Assembly (NCBI GenBank): GCA_022511075.1
Contig: JAFLSE010000002.1
Coordinates: 62,001-126,000 of the forward strand
Reading direction: 5' to 3'
DNA: 64,000 nt
Origin: Prevotella sp.
GTDB taxonomy: Bacteria > Bacteroidota > Bacteroidia > Bacteroidales > Bacteroidaceae
Under the pieces are notes generated by a model. It had not been told where the DNA came from. It saw only the letters and a list, made by a program, of their open reading frames with translations, and made no database searches. The position numbers and the translations under genes were made by a program. This document shows, piece after piece, positions 1 to 9,334 of this stretch (within the stretch, counting starts at the first letter, position 1; each line of letters starts with the position of its first letter).

Positions 1-49
1 GCAGTATTGCTAACAAATATAGATATATAGGGTCTTCAAATCTAAACAT
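1..49 (-). CDS. batB: BatB N-terminus (partial, cut by window edge)
   Basis: Reading the minus strand from position 49 gives a start codon and 16 residues, MFRFEDPIYLYLLAIL, before the window ends. This is the usual opening of BatB, a membrane-anchored von Willebrand factor A protein of the Bacteroides aerotolerance operon: a short polar stretch, then the first hydrophobic helix. It starts 13 bases past the batA stop, the order expected in the moxR-DUF58-batA-batB operon. Only the first 5 percent or so of the gene is visible, so the call rests on this N-terminus plus gene order. Confidence 0.7.
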   Translation of the reverse strand, partial: MFRFEDPIYLYLLAIL

Positions 50-62
50 CTCTCAAAACGGT

Positions 63-1061
63 TTAAGGTAATTTTCTGAACACGGTAACACGCAACAGCA
101 ATTCGAGCAGCAAAGCCAACAAAGCACCGAGCGCAAATGTCTGGTAAGCCTCATAACGCTTACTGAACTTGGTTACGTTGAACTTGGTCTTTTCGAGTTT
201 GTCAATCTCTTGGTAGATATTATGCAACTCGCTCGTATTCGTAGCGCGATAGAACTCACCATTGGTGGTGGCTGCTATCTGTCCAAGTGTCTTTGTGTCT
301 ATTTCAACGGGAATATTGACATACTGCACTCCACCAGCCACAGGCATAGGATAAGGTGCTACCTTGTTCGTGCCCACGCCAATGGTGTATACACGTATTC
401 CCATACTTTTCGCTATCTCAGCGGCAGTCATCGGTGATATGTCGCCCATATTGTTACTACCGTCGGTAAGCAGTATTACAACCTTGCTCTTAGCCTTCGA
501 GCCTTTCAGTCGGCTAACGGCGTTTGCAAGTCCCATACCTATTGCCGTACCGTCTTCTATAAGTCCGCGTGCTGCAATATCAGTACGCACGCTACGCAGC
601 ATATTGAGCAACGATGCGTGATCGGTGGTCATAGGGCACTGCGTGAACGATTCACCTGCAAATATTGTCAATCCTATATTATCGTTTGCACGCCCTGCTA
701 TAAACTCTGCCGCCACTTGCTTTGCAGCCTCGATGCGGTTTGGCTTCAAGTCTTCGGCAAGCATACTTGTTGAAACGTCGATAGCAAGCATAATGTCGAT
801 ACCCTCAACGGTCTTGTTCTTCCAAGAGTTGCTTGTCTGCGGACGCGCCATTGCAACAACCAGCAGTACGAAAGCCAATATACGGAGTATCGGCAGCACA
901 GGCATAAGCATCACACGCCACGAACGCGGCATAAAATGCAGATGATAGGTGTCGCTCATTCGCATCGTAGGCTCAGTGCGCTTGCGGTACATCATATACC
1001 ACACTACGTATGGTATTACGAGCAACAACAGCAACAAATATTCCTTATTGGCAAATTCCAT
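63..1061 (-). CDS. batA: BatA-like VWA-domain membrane protein
   Basis: Inner-membrane protein with a von Willebrand factor A domain, the BatA member of the Bacteroides aerotolerance operon; its biochemical role is not settled. I see two N-terminal hydrophobic segments (about residues 7-24 and 50-71), a MIDAS metal motif DVSTS at 95-99, the threonine and TDGSN parts of the VWA fold further on, and a final hydrophobic helix near the C-terminus. A start two codons upstream at 1067 (MYM) is possible; I prefer the second Met because the family begins with a short MEFANKEY-like stretch. Either start overlaps the end of the preceding BatD-like gene, which implies translational coupling. Confidence 0.9.
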   Translation of the reverse strand: MEFANKEYLLLLLLVIPYVVWYMMYRKRTEPTMRMSDTYHLHFMPRSWRVMLMPVLPILRILAFVLLVVAMARPQTSNSWKNKTVEGIDIMLAIDVSTSMLAEDLKPNRIEAAKQVAAEFIAGRANDNIGLTIFAGESFTQCPMTTDHASLLNMLRSVRTDIAARGLIEDGTAIGMGLANAVSRLKGSKAKSKVVILLTDGSNNMGDISPMTAAEIAKSMGIRVYTIGVGTNKVAPYPMPVAGGVQYVNIPVEIDTKTLGQIAATTNGEFYRATNTSELHNIYQEIDKLEKTKFNVTKFSKRYEAYQTFALGALLALLLELLLRVTVFRKLP

Positions 1062-2127
1062 ATACATTATATATTATATATGCCGTAAGGATAACAGCCA
1101 CAGCCGTCATACTCCAAATGGCAATCTTCATTATCTTGCGTTCCTTCACCTTGCGTTCGTCTTCTGCCGTCAGTTCAGGCTTTATAACCTGCTCGGTAGG
1201 CATATTCTCAATCTTGGTGCGATTGATGAACTCGATGGCATTAACAAGGTTCATATCGTTCTCGTTGATAAGCGTAGAGTATTTTGCAAATTTCACGAGG
1301 TCTGCAGTATTAAAGAGCATACGCAACTCCTCCAAAGCCTTTGCATCTTGCTCTGCCGTCAGTCTTGCAATGATTTCGCTGCTGGTCATCTCCATCGCGT
1401 TGAAGCCATAGCGCTCTTCCATATAGCGGCGCAGGGTGTCGGTGAGGCGAGTGTAGTACTCCTTCTGGTCTTCCTGATGCACCATATTCTCCGCTTTTAT
1501 CTCGTTTATTTCTTTCAGTGCCTTTTGGTGTGGCATAAGTCGCTTCACGATTTTCACCTTCAGGTTGATTGTCTTGCCCTGGCGTAAGCGCGAATAGAGA
1601 TAGATTACACCCGACATAAGCAGTACCACAATGACACTCAACCAAAAGGCAAGTGCCCATTCTGCCCAAAGGAACGGATTGTCCTGAACATCCTTCGCAG
1701 GGAAAAACTTTTCGTAGTGTAAGGTATCTACATCAACATCTATCACCTTGAGTGCAAGGTTTTTAGTATTATATTTCTTACCGTCTACTTTAACGGTCAT
1801 CGGCGGCAGATAATAGTTGCTGCCGTCAAACGATGTAAGAGTATAGCGGCGACTATACTGCACAAGATTGTCGGCTGTATCACGCGTTGCCACCTCCGAA
1901 ATGTCGAGCACCTCAACACCAGGCACAATCTGCTCCGTAGGCTTGTACATTGGGAACACTATGTCAGCACCTTCCTTTGCCACCACCGTAAGGGTGAGGT
2001 GTGCCTGGTCGCCCATCATTATCTGCACCGAGTCTATGCGTGCCTCTACCATGACTTGGGCATTTCCCCTTGCCACGGCAAAAAGCAACATTATTATGTA
2101 TAATATCTTTTTCACGTCTATTTTCAA
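1045..2127 (-). CDS. BatD-like membrane protein of the aerotolerance operon
   Basis: 360 residues: signal peptide (1-23, ending GNAQ), an extracytoplasmic beta-rich domain (about 25-150) resembling the oxygen-tolerance/BatD type, a transmembrane helix near 157-178, a charged cytoplasmic helical region, and a second transmembrane helix near the C-terminus. It lies between DUF58 and batA, where Bacteroidales commonly carry a protein of this shape. Its start overlaps the DUF58 stop by four bases (ATGA). Membership in the operon is clear; the molecular function is unknown. I give no gene symbol because the true batD usually lies downstream of batB, outside this window. Confidence 0.75.
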   Translation of the reverse strand: MKIDVKKILYIIMLLFAVARGNAQVMVEARIDSVQIMMGDQAHLTLTVVAKEGADIVFPMYKPTEQIVPGVEVLDISEVATRDTADNLVQYSRRYTLTSFDGSNYYLPPMTVKVDGKKYNTKNLALKVIDVDVDTLHYEKFFPAKDVQDNPFLWAEWALAFWLSVIVVLLMSGVIYLYSRLRQGKTINLKVKIVKRLMPHQKALKEINEIKAENMVHQEDQKEYYTRLTDTLRRYMEERYGFNAMEMTSSEIIARLTAEQDAKALEELRMLFNTADLVKFAKYSTLINENDMNLVNAIEFINRTKIENMPTEQVIKPELTAEDERKVKERKIMKIAIWSMTAVAVILTAYIIYNVYGICQ

Positions 2128-2993
2128 CTCCTTCTTTTGAACAGCATCAACAACTGCTTAACATAATCTTCGTTGGTAGCCACCGAAATACTGTCCACTT
2201 GGCACTTTTGCAATGTTTCGTTGAGCCTTATCTGCCGCTTCATCCAATATTTGTGATGTGCATCGCGCACGGAACGGCTCGATGTGTCAACATACTGCTC
2301 CGTACCCGTTTCGGCATCAACCACACGTAGCAATCCCACGTCAGGCAACTGCCTGTCCCAGTGGTCATACACCTGCAACGCCACGACATCGTGCTTGCGG
2401 TTTGCTATCGTCAGGGGCTGTAGGAAATTCTTGCGTTCGTAGAAGTCACTCAACACAAAAGCCGTACACTTGCGCTTCATCACGCTCGAAAGAAACTCCA
2501 ATGCACCGCCGAGGTCGGTCTCCCTGCTCTCTGGGTGGAAGTCGAGCATCTCTCGTATAATATACAATATGTGCTTGCGTCCCTTCTTCGGAGGAATGTA
2601 TTTCTCTATGCGGTCAGAGAAGAACACCACACCAATCTTGTCGTTGTTCTGTATGGCGCTGAAGGCTATTGTGGCTGCTATCTCCGTAACCATATCACGC
2701 TTCAATTGCACGCGCGTACCGAAGTCGAGAGAGCCGCTAACATCTATCATCAGCATAACGGTGAGTTCGCGCTCCTCCTCGAACACCTTTACGTAAGGGC
2801 GATGAAAGCGTGCTGTAACATTCCAGTCAATATCGCGCACATCGTCGCCAAACTGATATTCGCGCACCTCACTGAAAGCCATACCCCTGCCCTTAAAGGC
2901 ACTGTGGTACTGACCTGCAAAGATGTTCGCGCTCAGACGACGAGTCTTTATCTCAATCTTTCTTACTTTTTTCAGTATCTCCTGTGTATCCAC
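2124..2993 (-). CDS. DUF58 domain (VWA-like) protein
   Basis: 289-residue cytoplasmic protein of the DUF58 family, the standard partner of MoxR ATPases. The family signature YQFGDDVRDIDWNVTAR lies at 46-62 and the MIDAS-like DVSGS at 84-88, so a metal-binding VWA fold is expected. It sits 24 bases downstream of moxR and overlaps the next gene by four bases. In characterised MoxR systems the AAA+ ATPase and VWA proteins act together as a chaperone or assembly pair; applying that here is inference. Confidence 0.92.
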   Translation of the reverse strand: MDTQEILKKVRKIEIKTRRLSANIFAGQYHSAFKGRGMAFSEVREYQFGDDVRDIDWNVTARFHRPYVKVFEEERELTVMLMIDVSGSLDFGTRVQLKRDMVTEIAATIAFSAIQNNDKIGVVFFSDRIEKYIPPKKGRKHILYIIREMLDFHPESRETDLGGALEFLSSVMKRKCTAFVLSDFYERKNFLQPLTIANRKHDVVALQVYDHWDRQLPDVGLLRVVDAETGTEQYVDTSSRSVRDAHHKYWMKRQIRLNETLQKCQVDSISVATNEDYVKQLLMLFKRRS

Positions 2994-3017
2994 TTTCCTT
3001 GTTCGTTTGGTGAATTA

Positions 3018-4013
3018 TCAGGGCACTTCCACCTTGTTTATTATCTTGCTGATAATCTCCTCGGTAGAAACGTTGCTTGCCTCTGCCTCGTATGTAAGAC
3101 CGATACGATGACGAAGCACATCGTGCGCCACTGCACGTATATCTTCAGGCACTACATATCCGCGATGCTTTATGAATGCGTATGCACGGGCTGCCTTCGC
3201 AAGGTTTATCGACGCACGGGGAGATCCGCCAAATGCAATGAGCGGCTTCAGTTCCTTCAGTCCATAGCGCTCTGGGTAGCGTGTAGCAAACACTATGTCG
3301 GCGATATACTGCTCTATCTTCTCGTCGAGATAAACCTCAAACACAACCTTGCGTGCCTCGATAATCTCCTCTGCCGTTGTAACGGGGTTAACATTGATTG
3401 CAGTGCCGTTGATGTTCTCGCGGATTATTCGCTTCTCCTCCTCAAGTGTAGGATAGTCGATTACCACCTTCATCATGAAACGGTCGGTCTGTGCCTCTGG
3501 AAGAGGATATGTACCTTCCTGCTCCACTGGGTTTTGCGTTGCCATCACGAGGAACGGCTTCGGCAGGTCGAATGTGTCGCTGCCTATCGTCACCTGCTTC
3601 TCCTGCATAGCCTCGAGCAAAGCACTCTGCACCTTTGCCGGTGCACGGTTAATCTCGTCGGCAAGCACGAAGTTGGCAAACACAGGTCCTTTCTTCACTT
3701 GGAACTTCTCGTCCTTCTGCGAATATATCATCGTACCCGTCACGTCGGCAGGCAAGAGGTCGGGTGTAAACTGTATACGACTGAAGTCTGCGCTTACGAG
3801 TTGTGCCAGTGTGCGTATGGCAAGCGTCTTTGCAAGTCCCGGAACACCTTCGAGCAAGATGTGTCCGTCGCTAAGCAACGATATTATGAGGCTCTCCACG
3901 AGATGTTTCTGCCCCACTATCACTTTGTCCATACCCATCGTCAGGTTGGTTATAAACCCGCTCTGCTGCTCTATCCGCATATTCAGTGCGCGAATGTCTA
4001 TTGATTCTGCCAT
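3018..4013 (-). CDS. MoxR-family AAA+ ATPase
   Basis: 331-residue AAA+ ATPase of the MoxR family (AAA_3). Walker A GVPGLAKT is at 56-63 and the Walker B acidic pair DE at 119-120, followed by INRAPAKVQSALLEAMQEKQ, the most conserved MoxR segment. A C-terminal lid domain follows. It is the first gene of the minus-strand bat operon, behind a strong Bacteroidota-type promoter. MoxR proteins are thought to act as chaperones for protein or cofactor assembly with VWA-domain partners, which is what lies downstream here. Confidence 0.95.
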   Translation of the reverse strand: MAESIDIRALNMRIEQQSGFITNLTMGMDKVIVGQKHLVESLIISLLSDGHILLEGVPGLAKTLAIRTLAQLVSADFSRIQFTPDLLPADVTGTMIYSQKDEKFQVKKGPVFANFVLADEINRAPAKVQSALLEAMQEKQVTIGSDTFDLPKPFLVMATQNPVEQEGTYPLPEAQTDRFMMKVVIDYPTLEEEKRIIRENINGTAINVNPVTTAEEIIEARKVVFEVYLDEKIEQYIADIVFATRYPERYGLKELKPLIAFGGSPRASINLAKAARAYAFIKHRGYVVPEDIRAVAHDVLRHRIGLTYEAEASNVSTEEIISKIINKVEVP

Positions 4014-4063
4014 TGTTTTCCTATTTTTTGTTTATGTATTTTCCGTGTTATCATTTTCGGGCA

Positions 4064-4094
4064 CAAAAGTACATAATATATGCATTCCCGCAAA
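4064..4094 (-). promoter_or_regulatory. Promoter of the moxR-bat operon
   Basis: On the minus strand a -33 TTTG (4094-4091), a 19-base spacer and a -7 TACTTTTG (4071-4064) match the Bacteroidota consensus exactly. Start of transcription is expected near 4057, giving a leader of about 45 bases before moxR. Confidence 0.7.
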
Positions 4095-4191
4095 CTTTTG
4101 AATCTAAAAAAAACTAAACTCTAAACTTTTTTACAAACCGTTTAGATTAATTAACGCGTATATAAAAAGTAAGGAAAACAAAGGGAAAAGA

Positions 4192-5007
4192 CTATTTCAC
4201 GATAGCCTTGTAGTCTACGTCTTCGAGCAGTTCCGTAGCAGACGTTTCGGGGTGCTCCTGCATATACTTGTCAACATATTCAACATAGTGCATACTTATA
4301 ACACTGCGTTTCATTATCTTGTTCACAATCCATATAATCTTGCTCATATGAACATCGTTGGCAGTCTGCGCGTCATCACCCTGCAAATGAGGCATTGGAT
4401 AGAGACTCAGCAGATAGAATGCAATGACATCGGGCACAATCATCCGTCTTGTCATCTGCTCACGCTGCTGGATCGAATAGTATTTTGCATATAGAGGATA
4501 GTTTGCGCCGAGATATTTGTCAAGGCAGACTCCGATAGAACTGTTGCCCACTATTATGCTCTGGTCGAGCGAGCCTATCTGCGCATACACCTTTGGCATC
4601 TTTATTGTCGGAATCATCTTCTTCAGTGATGAACACGCAGTGGCAAGTTCCTCATTTATGTCGTCCATCGAGGCATATTGTTCTTGCACATCGCGCTGTA
4701 TCTGAATCAATGTTGAATCCTGAAAGTACAAAAGGAATTTCTTGTTTATCTCCGGGTCGTCTACACGCCCCACGCGCACAACATCTTCAATCAGCGTGCG
4801 TGTCTCTTCGGGATATTTCGTACTCATCTCCTGCAATGCTGCAAAGTCGCCCGTCGTAATATAGCGGCTCTCAATGCGGTCGTAGCGGTCCACAACCATC
4901 ACCGAGTCGTCATCGTCTGACAGCAGCAAAGAACTGCTCCAGTTCTGCCGACAACCGATGCAGGACAGCAATACAGCAAGCATTATTATGTAGAAATATC
5001 GCTCCAA
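4192..5007 (-). CDS. GldB-like lipoprotein
   Basis: 271 residues with a lipoprotein signal: a hydrophobic N-terminus, then Cys within LLSCIGCRQ. The body contains IGVCLDKYLGANYPLYAKYY and a later IVPDVIAFYLL, resembling the GldB family of putative lipoproteins. GldB is needed for gliding in Flavobacterium, but homologues are widespread in non-gliding Bacteroidales, where the role is unknown. It has its own promoter and is divergent from the DUF4861 gene. The family call is from motif memory, not a search. Confidence 0.6.
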   Translation of the reverse strand: MERYFYIIMLAVLLSCIGCRQNWSSSLLLSDDDDSVMVVDRYDRIESRYITTGDFAALQEMSTKYPEETRTLIEDVVRVGRVDDPEINKKFLLYFQDSTLIQIQRDVQEQYASMDDINEELATACSSLKKMIPTIKMPKVYAQIGSLDQSIIVGNSSIGVCLDKYLGANYPLYAKYYSIQQREQMTRRMIVPDVIAFYLLSLYPMPHLQGDDAQTANDVHMSKIIWIVNKIMKRSVISMHYVEYVDKYMQEHPETSATELLEDVDYKAIVK

Positions 5008-5046
5008 ATTTAAGTTTATTTATGTTTAAAAGTGTATTTTTGTCTG

Positions 5047-5078
5047 CAAAATTACAAAAAAGTATTTATAAATACAAA
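5047..5078 (-). promoter_or_regulatory. Promoter of the GldB-like gene
   Basis: Minus strand: TTTG (5078-5075), 20-base spacer, TAATTTTG (5054-5047). It matches the TTTG / TAnnTTTG consensus and lies 40-70 bases upstream of the start codon. Confidence 0.6.
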
Positions 5079-5157
5079 TATTAGAGCAAAAAAGTACATA
5101 CTTACTGCAAATTATTGCAAAAATAAGCCAAAATTGTTTATTTAACATATCAAAACC

Positions 5158-5188
5158 TTTGCCAATCCAATAATTTGGAGTAACTTTG
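5158..5188 (+). promoter_or_regulatory. Promoter of the DUF4861 gene
   Basis: TTTG at 5158-5161, a 19-base spacer, and TAACTTTG at 5181-5188. This is a consensus Bacteroidota promoter; the start codon of the gene is at 5248. Confidence 0.7.
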
Positions 5189-5247
5189 TATGACAAAACA
5201 AGACAACAACATTAACACGAACAACAATACAAACAAAAACAGACATA

Positions 5248-6483
5248 ATGAAGAAGCGAATTACCACATTTACATTTCTTGCACTCGTAGCATGCAGTGC
5301 AATGGCACAGAAGACTCTCGATGTTACAGTTACAAACCCGTTGAAAATGGCACGCTCGGCACAGCCTGTCGTTATTGACCTCAAAAAATACGGCATTGGC
5401 ATAAGAGAGGCAATAGTAACCGAGAACGGCAAGGAGATAGTATCGCAACTTGACGACCTCAACGGCGACGGAAAGTACGACGAGTTATGCTTCCTCGCAA
5501 ATGTGGGAGAAAAGGAGACGAAGAAATACAACGTGGTGTTGAAGGAAAACGGGAAGCCACGCAAATATAAGCCGCAGGTATATGTAGAAATGCTTATGGT
5601 AAACCGCAAGATAAAGGAGAGCAACAAGCAGGACATCTACATCAGCAGCCTCACCGTTGACAGGGGCGTTAATCCCTATTCGTCGCTTCACCACCACGGT
5701 GCTGCCTTTGAGAATGATATGGTGGCATACCGCATTTACTTCGACCACCGCCAGACCGTTGACATCTATGGCAAATATCGTTTAGGACTTGAGTTGAAGG
5801 AGACACAATTCTATCCCGACAAGACGCAGAAGGCAAACGGCTACGGCGACGATGTGCTGTGGGTAGGTCAGACTTTCGGAGTTGGAACACTTCGAGGATG
5901 GGACGGCAAAGCACCCCAAATGCTCAATGATGTTGAGCATCGCACGCAGCGCATCGTGTCTCGCGGACCGCTGCGCACCATTGTCGAAGTGGTAGATGAA
6001 GCCTGGAACACAATGAACGCAGGCAAGGAACCTATTGATATGACAACGCGCTACACCTTGTATGCAGGTCGTCGCGACTGTTTTGTAGACATCAACTTTG
6101 CACCTTCGGCTGCCGGCTATCAGTTTGCTACGGGATTGATAAACGTGAAGAACAGCAAGGAATATAGCGACCACAAAGGACTGCGCGGATGCTGGGGTAC
6201 TGACTGGCCTGTGTCCGAGAAAGATTCTGCCGGCTATAAGCGCGAGACCGTGGGACTCGGTATCTGCATTCCCCACAACAACGTGATAAAGGAACTCGAC
6301 AAGAACACTGACAACTATCCTTTCGTGGTGGGCAACGCCACTGCAACACTTTCATACGGCATTTCTTTCTGCTCTGCCAACGAGGAGTTTGGTTTCGACA
6401 CGGCAAAGGAATGGTTTGAATATCTGAAGGAATGGAAGAAAGACCTTTCAAAACCAGTGGAGATAAGCATCAAGGAGCGATAG
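5248..6483 (+). CDS. DUF4861 family secreted protein
   Basis: 411 residues with a signal peptide (1-20, ending AMAQ). The sequence fits the DUF4861 family: SLHHHGAAFENDMVAYRIYF around 150-170, then YGKYRLGLELKETQFYPD and GYGDDVLWVGQTFGVGTLRGW. In Bacteroidetes, DUF4861 proteins often occur in pectin or rhamnogalacturonan utilisation loci and are thought to act on uronic-acid-containing sugars. No polysaccharide locus surrounds this copy, so its substrate cannot be inferred. The overlapping MFS gene downstream could export or import a related compound. Confidence 0.75.
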   Translation: MKKRITTFTFLALVACSAMAQKTLDVTVTNPLKMARSAQPVVIDLKKYGIGIREAIVTENGKEIVSQLDDLNGDGKYDELCFLANVGEKETKKYNVVLKENGKPRKYKPQVYVEMLMVNRKIKESNKQDIYISSLTVDRGVNPYSSLHHHGAAFENDMVAYRIYFDHRQTVDIYGKYRLGLELKETQFYPDKTQKANGYGDDVLWVGQTFGVGTLRGWDGKAPQMLNDVEHRTQRIVSRGPLRTIVEVVDEAWNTMNAGKEPIDMTTRYTLYAGRRDCFVDINFAPSAAGYQFATGLINVKNSKEYSDHKGLRGCWGTDWPVSEKDSAGYKRETVGLGICIPHNNVIKELDKNTDNYPFVVGNATATLSYGISFCSANEEFGFDTAKEWFEYLKEWKKDLSKPVEISIKER

Positions 6484-7703
6484 CCGCAAGCGAACGCCTC
6501 TGGAATCGCAACTATATAAAGGTGATGACAGCCAACTTTGCGCTGTTTTTCGCCTTTTATTTGCTTACACCCCTGTTGCCGCTCTATCTGAGCGAAACGT
6601 TCGGAGCAACTAAGGATGTTATTGGGCTTGTGCTGTCTGGTTATACCATCACGGCACTGTTCAGTCGCCCATTCAGTGGCTATTTCGTTGATTCCTTTCC
6701 ACGCAAGAAGGTACTTATGGTGTGCTATGCCGCCTTTGCCATATTCTTCGCTGGCTATCTTGCTGCAGGCACTCTACTGCTCTTCACGATAGTACGCACA
6801 TTGCACGGAGGACCTTTCGGCGCACTTACCGTTGCCAACTCCACTGTTGCCATCGACGTGCTTCCATCTTCACGTCGCAACGAGGGCATTGGCTATTACG
6901 GACTGAGCAACAACATCTCCATGGCAATAGCACCCACCTTTGCCATATACATCTATTCGCAGACTCATAACTTTGAATTGCTCTTTTGGTTAGCACTCAT
7001 CATAGCCGTCTTTGGCTGGGTGGTAGATGCCACCGTTAAACTGGAAACAAGGCAGCCACAGCCTTCTCCCAAGAAACTCTCCCTCGACCGCTTTTTCCTT
7101 GAACGCGGCTGGCTCTTGGGAGCAAATATGGTTTTCTTCGGCTTCAGTTTCGGTGTGTTGAGCAACTATCTCGCTATCTACGGCAAGCAGGTGTTGGGCA
7201 TCACCGGCGGCACAGGCACGTGGTTTATGCTATGCTCCGTAGGACTTATCCTCTCCCGTCTGCACGGCGGAAAGGCTCTCCGACAAGGACGACTGACGCA
7301 CAATGCCGCCGAGGGAATGGTTATCTCGCTTGTGGGCTACACCTTGTTTATCCTTGTGCCCACACTCACTGCCCACGTTTCGTTTCTCACTCCGCAATCC
7401 TCCCTATATTTCGGCTACTATGCCTCCGCCCTTCTCATCGGACTTGGCAACGGTCACATGTGGCCTGCCTTCCAAAATATGATGTTGTCAATGGCTCACA
7501 GCAACGAGCGAGGCACAGCCAACTCCACTATCCTTATCTCGTGGGACGTTGGAATGGGTATCGGCATATTAGCAGGAGGAGCCATTGCCGAGCATCTCGG
7601 CTATTCCGCCGCTTTCTGGACTGTAGCAGCAATGAATGCCACGGGCGTTGCTCTCTATTTCCTCAAGACCCAAGACTCTTTCATGAAAAACAGGGTAGAC
7701 TAA
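6432..7703 (+). CDS. MFS transporter
   Basis: 423-residue major facilitator superfamily permease with about twelve hydrophobic segments. The loop 2-3 motif appears as GYFVDSFPRKK after the second helix. The segment RLWNRNYIKVMTANFALFF at the N-terminus is typical of a Bacteroidales MFS subgroup of unknown substrate. The only good upstream start is the ATG used here, which overlaps the DUF4861 gene by 52 bases; the alternative Met32 at 6525 would cut into the first helix. The overlap suggests co-expression with the DUF4861 protein. Confidence 0.88.
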   Translation: MEERPFKTSGDKHQGAIAASERLWNRNYIKVMTANFALFFAFYLLTPLLPLYLSETFGATKDVIGLVLSGYTITALFSRPFSGYFVDSFPRKKVLMVCYAAFAIFFAGYLAAGTLLLFTIVRTLHGGPFGALTVANSTVAIDVLPSSRRNEGIGYYGLSNNISMAIAPTFAIYIYSQTHNFELLFWLALIIAVFGWVVDATVKLETRQPQPSPKKLSLDRFFLERGWLLGANMVFFGFSFGVLSNYLAIYGKQVLGITGGTGTWFMLCSVGLILSRLHGGKALRQGRLTHNAAEGMVISLVGYTLFILVPTLTAHVSFLTPQSSLYFGYYASALLIGLGNGHMWPAFQNMMLSMAHSNERGTANSTILISWDVGMGIGILAGGAIAEHLGYSAAFWTVAAMNATGVALYFLKTQDSFMKNRVD

Positions 7704-7908
7704 CGGAGAAATACTTGTATGTCTGCATAATTTAAACGACCTTTGTGTAAATACATCTTCTTAACTGTTTAATTTCACCAATGGGTGTTATTTGTTATTG
7801 ATTAGAAAAATTGTGTTGTAAAACAATAGACACGATCTTACTGGTATTTATTTGTATGAATATGACAATAAAATTATAAAAACAATTCATAGTATGCAAA
7901 AAAATGAG

Positions 7909-7916
7909 TAAATTTG
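7909..7916 (+). promoter_or_regulatory. Probable -7 element of the flavin reductase gene
   Basis: TAAATTTG 31 bases before the start codon matches the TAnnTTTG consensus; I see no clear -33 element at the usual spacing. The rest of the 7704-7947 gap is AT-rich and shows no ORF. Confidence 0.5.
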
Positions 7917-7947
7917 CACGCAGTAATAAAACAAAAAATAAAGAAAA

Positions 7948-8511
7948 ATGAAAAGTTTCAAATCAAATCCGTGGATTCTTCCACAACCGGTGCTTATTAT
8001 TGGCACTTATGACAAAGAGGGTAAGCCTAATGCAATGAATGCCGCTTGGGGCGGTCAGTGGGATATGCATGAGATTATGATATCGTTGGGCTCTCATGCC
8101 ACGACAGACAATCTTGCTGCAAATCCAGAGTTTACAGTTACTTTTGCCACAGCAGAGACGATGGTGGCTTCCGACTATGTAGGCATAGCCAGCGGAAGGA
8201 ACACGCCCGACAAGATGCAGAGGACGGGGTGGACTGCAGAGAAAGCACCCAATGTGAATGCGCCTGTGTTCGTGGATTTCCCGATGACACTTGAGTGTCG
8301 CGTAAAGCAGAAGATAGACGAGTCGGAGACAGGCTACTATCTGATAGCAGAGATTGTAAACATATTGTGCGATGAGAAATTCCTGACAGATGACGGCAAT
8401 CCCGATGTTGAGAAGATGGGTATCATCACCTATAACCCTGTAAACCACACATACATTCAGTTGGGCAAGGTTGTGGGCAAGGCATTCTCTGACGGAAAGC
8501 AACTGAAATAG
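7948..8511 (+). CDS. Flavin reductase-like (flavoredoxin) protein
   Basis: 187 residues of the flavin-reductase-like FMN-binding split-barrel family. Recognisable elements are the N-terminal PWILPQPVLIIGTYD, the AMNAAWGGQW segment, the SLGSHATTDNL and EFTVTFAT strands, and GIASGRNTPDK. Bacteroidales carry this type as a flavin reductase or flavoredoxin that binds FMN and passes electrons to partners; no partner is encoded next to it. It is followed after 39 bases by the DUF5020 gene, so the two may share a transcript. Confidence 0.85.
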   Translation: MKSFKSNPWILPQPVLIIGTYDKEGKPNAMNAAWGGQWDMHEIMISLGSHATTDNLAANPEFTVTFATAETMVASDYVGIASGRNTPDKMQRTGWTAEKAPNVNAPVFVDFPMTLECRVKQKIDESETGYYLIAEIVNILCDEKFLTDDGNPDVEKMGIITYNPVNHTYIQLGKVVGKAFSDGKQLK

Positions 8512-8550
8512 AAACGAGGAAAAAGGATTATTATCTAAAATAGAACTATT

Positions 8551-9264
8551 ATGCGAAAACTTTTCTTTGCCTTATTGCTGCTCGTATCGGGCACGACCGC
8601 ACAGGCACAAAGGAATATACAACTTCACTACGACTTCGGACGCAACATCTATAGTGCAGAAGAGGCTAACCGTCAGAAAGTGACCCTCACTGTGGAGGAA
8701 TTCAATGCTGACAAGTGGGGTAACTGGTTTTATTTTGTTGATATAGACATGAGCAGCCATTTTATAGAAAGTGCCTATACGCAAATGTTTCGTGAGTTTA
8801 ACCTTGCAGAGCAGTCGCCCTTTGCTCTTCACGTTGAGTATAACGGTGGACTGAACCGCAATTCCAGTTTCCAGCATGCTGCATTGGCAGGTCTTGCATA
8901 CAATGGGCATTCTGTGGACTTTTCCAAGATATGGTCGGTGCAACTGATGTATAAGCAATTCTTCAAGAGTTACGAGTATACCCATTCTTATGCAAGTGCT
9001 GAGTTGGCATTGTTCTGGACACTGCACTTTGCCAACAGGAAATGCACATTCTCGGGTATCACCGAACTTTGGCGTGGTGAGAAAGCCAACGGTCACGGCT
9101 GTCTTTCCATACTTGCCGAGCCGCAGTTCTGGTACAATTTCACCAATCATTTCAGTGTAGGTACAGAATGGGAGTTCAGCAACAACTTTGTATATAATAC
9201 CGACCCACAGAGCACCAAAACTTTCTTCTGGAATCCAACATTGGCTGTGAAGTGGAACTTCTGA
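8551..9264 (+). CDS. DUF5020 family outer-membrane protein
   Basis: 237 residues with a signal peptide (1-20, ending AQAQ). The mature protein alternates hydrophobic and polar residues and ends in an aromatic residue (WNF), as outer-membrane beta-barrels do. The text LHYDFGRNIYSAEEANRQKV and the overall length fit DUF5020, which is distantly related to the Tsx nucleoside channel. A role in small-molecule uptake across the outer membrane is inferred from that relation only. Confidence 0.75.
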   Translation: MRKLFFALLLLVSGTTAQAQRNIQLHYDFGRNIYSAEEANRQKVTLTVEEFNADKWGNWFYFVDIDMSSHFIESAYTQMFREFNLAEQSPFALHVEYNGGLNRNSSFQHAALAGLAYNGHSVDFSKIWSVQLMYKQFFKSYEYTHSYASAELALFWTLHFANRKCTFSGITELWRGEKANGHGCLSILAEPQFWYNFTNHFSVGTEWEFSNNFVYNTDPQSTKTFFWNPTLAVKWNF

Positions 9265-9293
9265 GCGTTCGAAAATTAAGGATATTATAAAAT

Positions 9294-9334
9294 TATGGTG
9301 AGAAGGTAATAGTTTGCTTTGCCTTCCCACCATA
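9294..9334. terminator. Bidirectional stem-loop terminator
   Basis: TATGGTGAGAAGG pairs with CCTTCCCACCATA around a 15-base loop: a 13-bp stem with one A-C mismatch, between the convergent DUF5020 gene and the minus-strand gene ending at 9335. The T-runs are weak, so the terminator role comes from position and stem strength. Confidence 0.55.

Noticed and set aside
949..1587. Plus-strand frame of 212 codons opposite the BatD-like gene
   Set aside because: Antisense shadow; the minus-strand gene has signal peptide, membrane helices and operon overlap.
2535..4004. Long plus-strand frame of 489 codons opposite moxR and DUF58
   Set aside because: It is the antisense of two clear genes with full motifs, and its translation is rich in Cys, His and Leu without any domain; a shadow frame.
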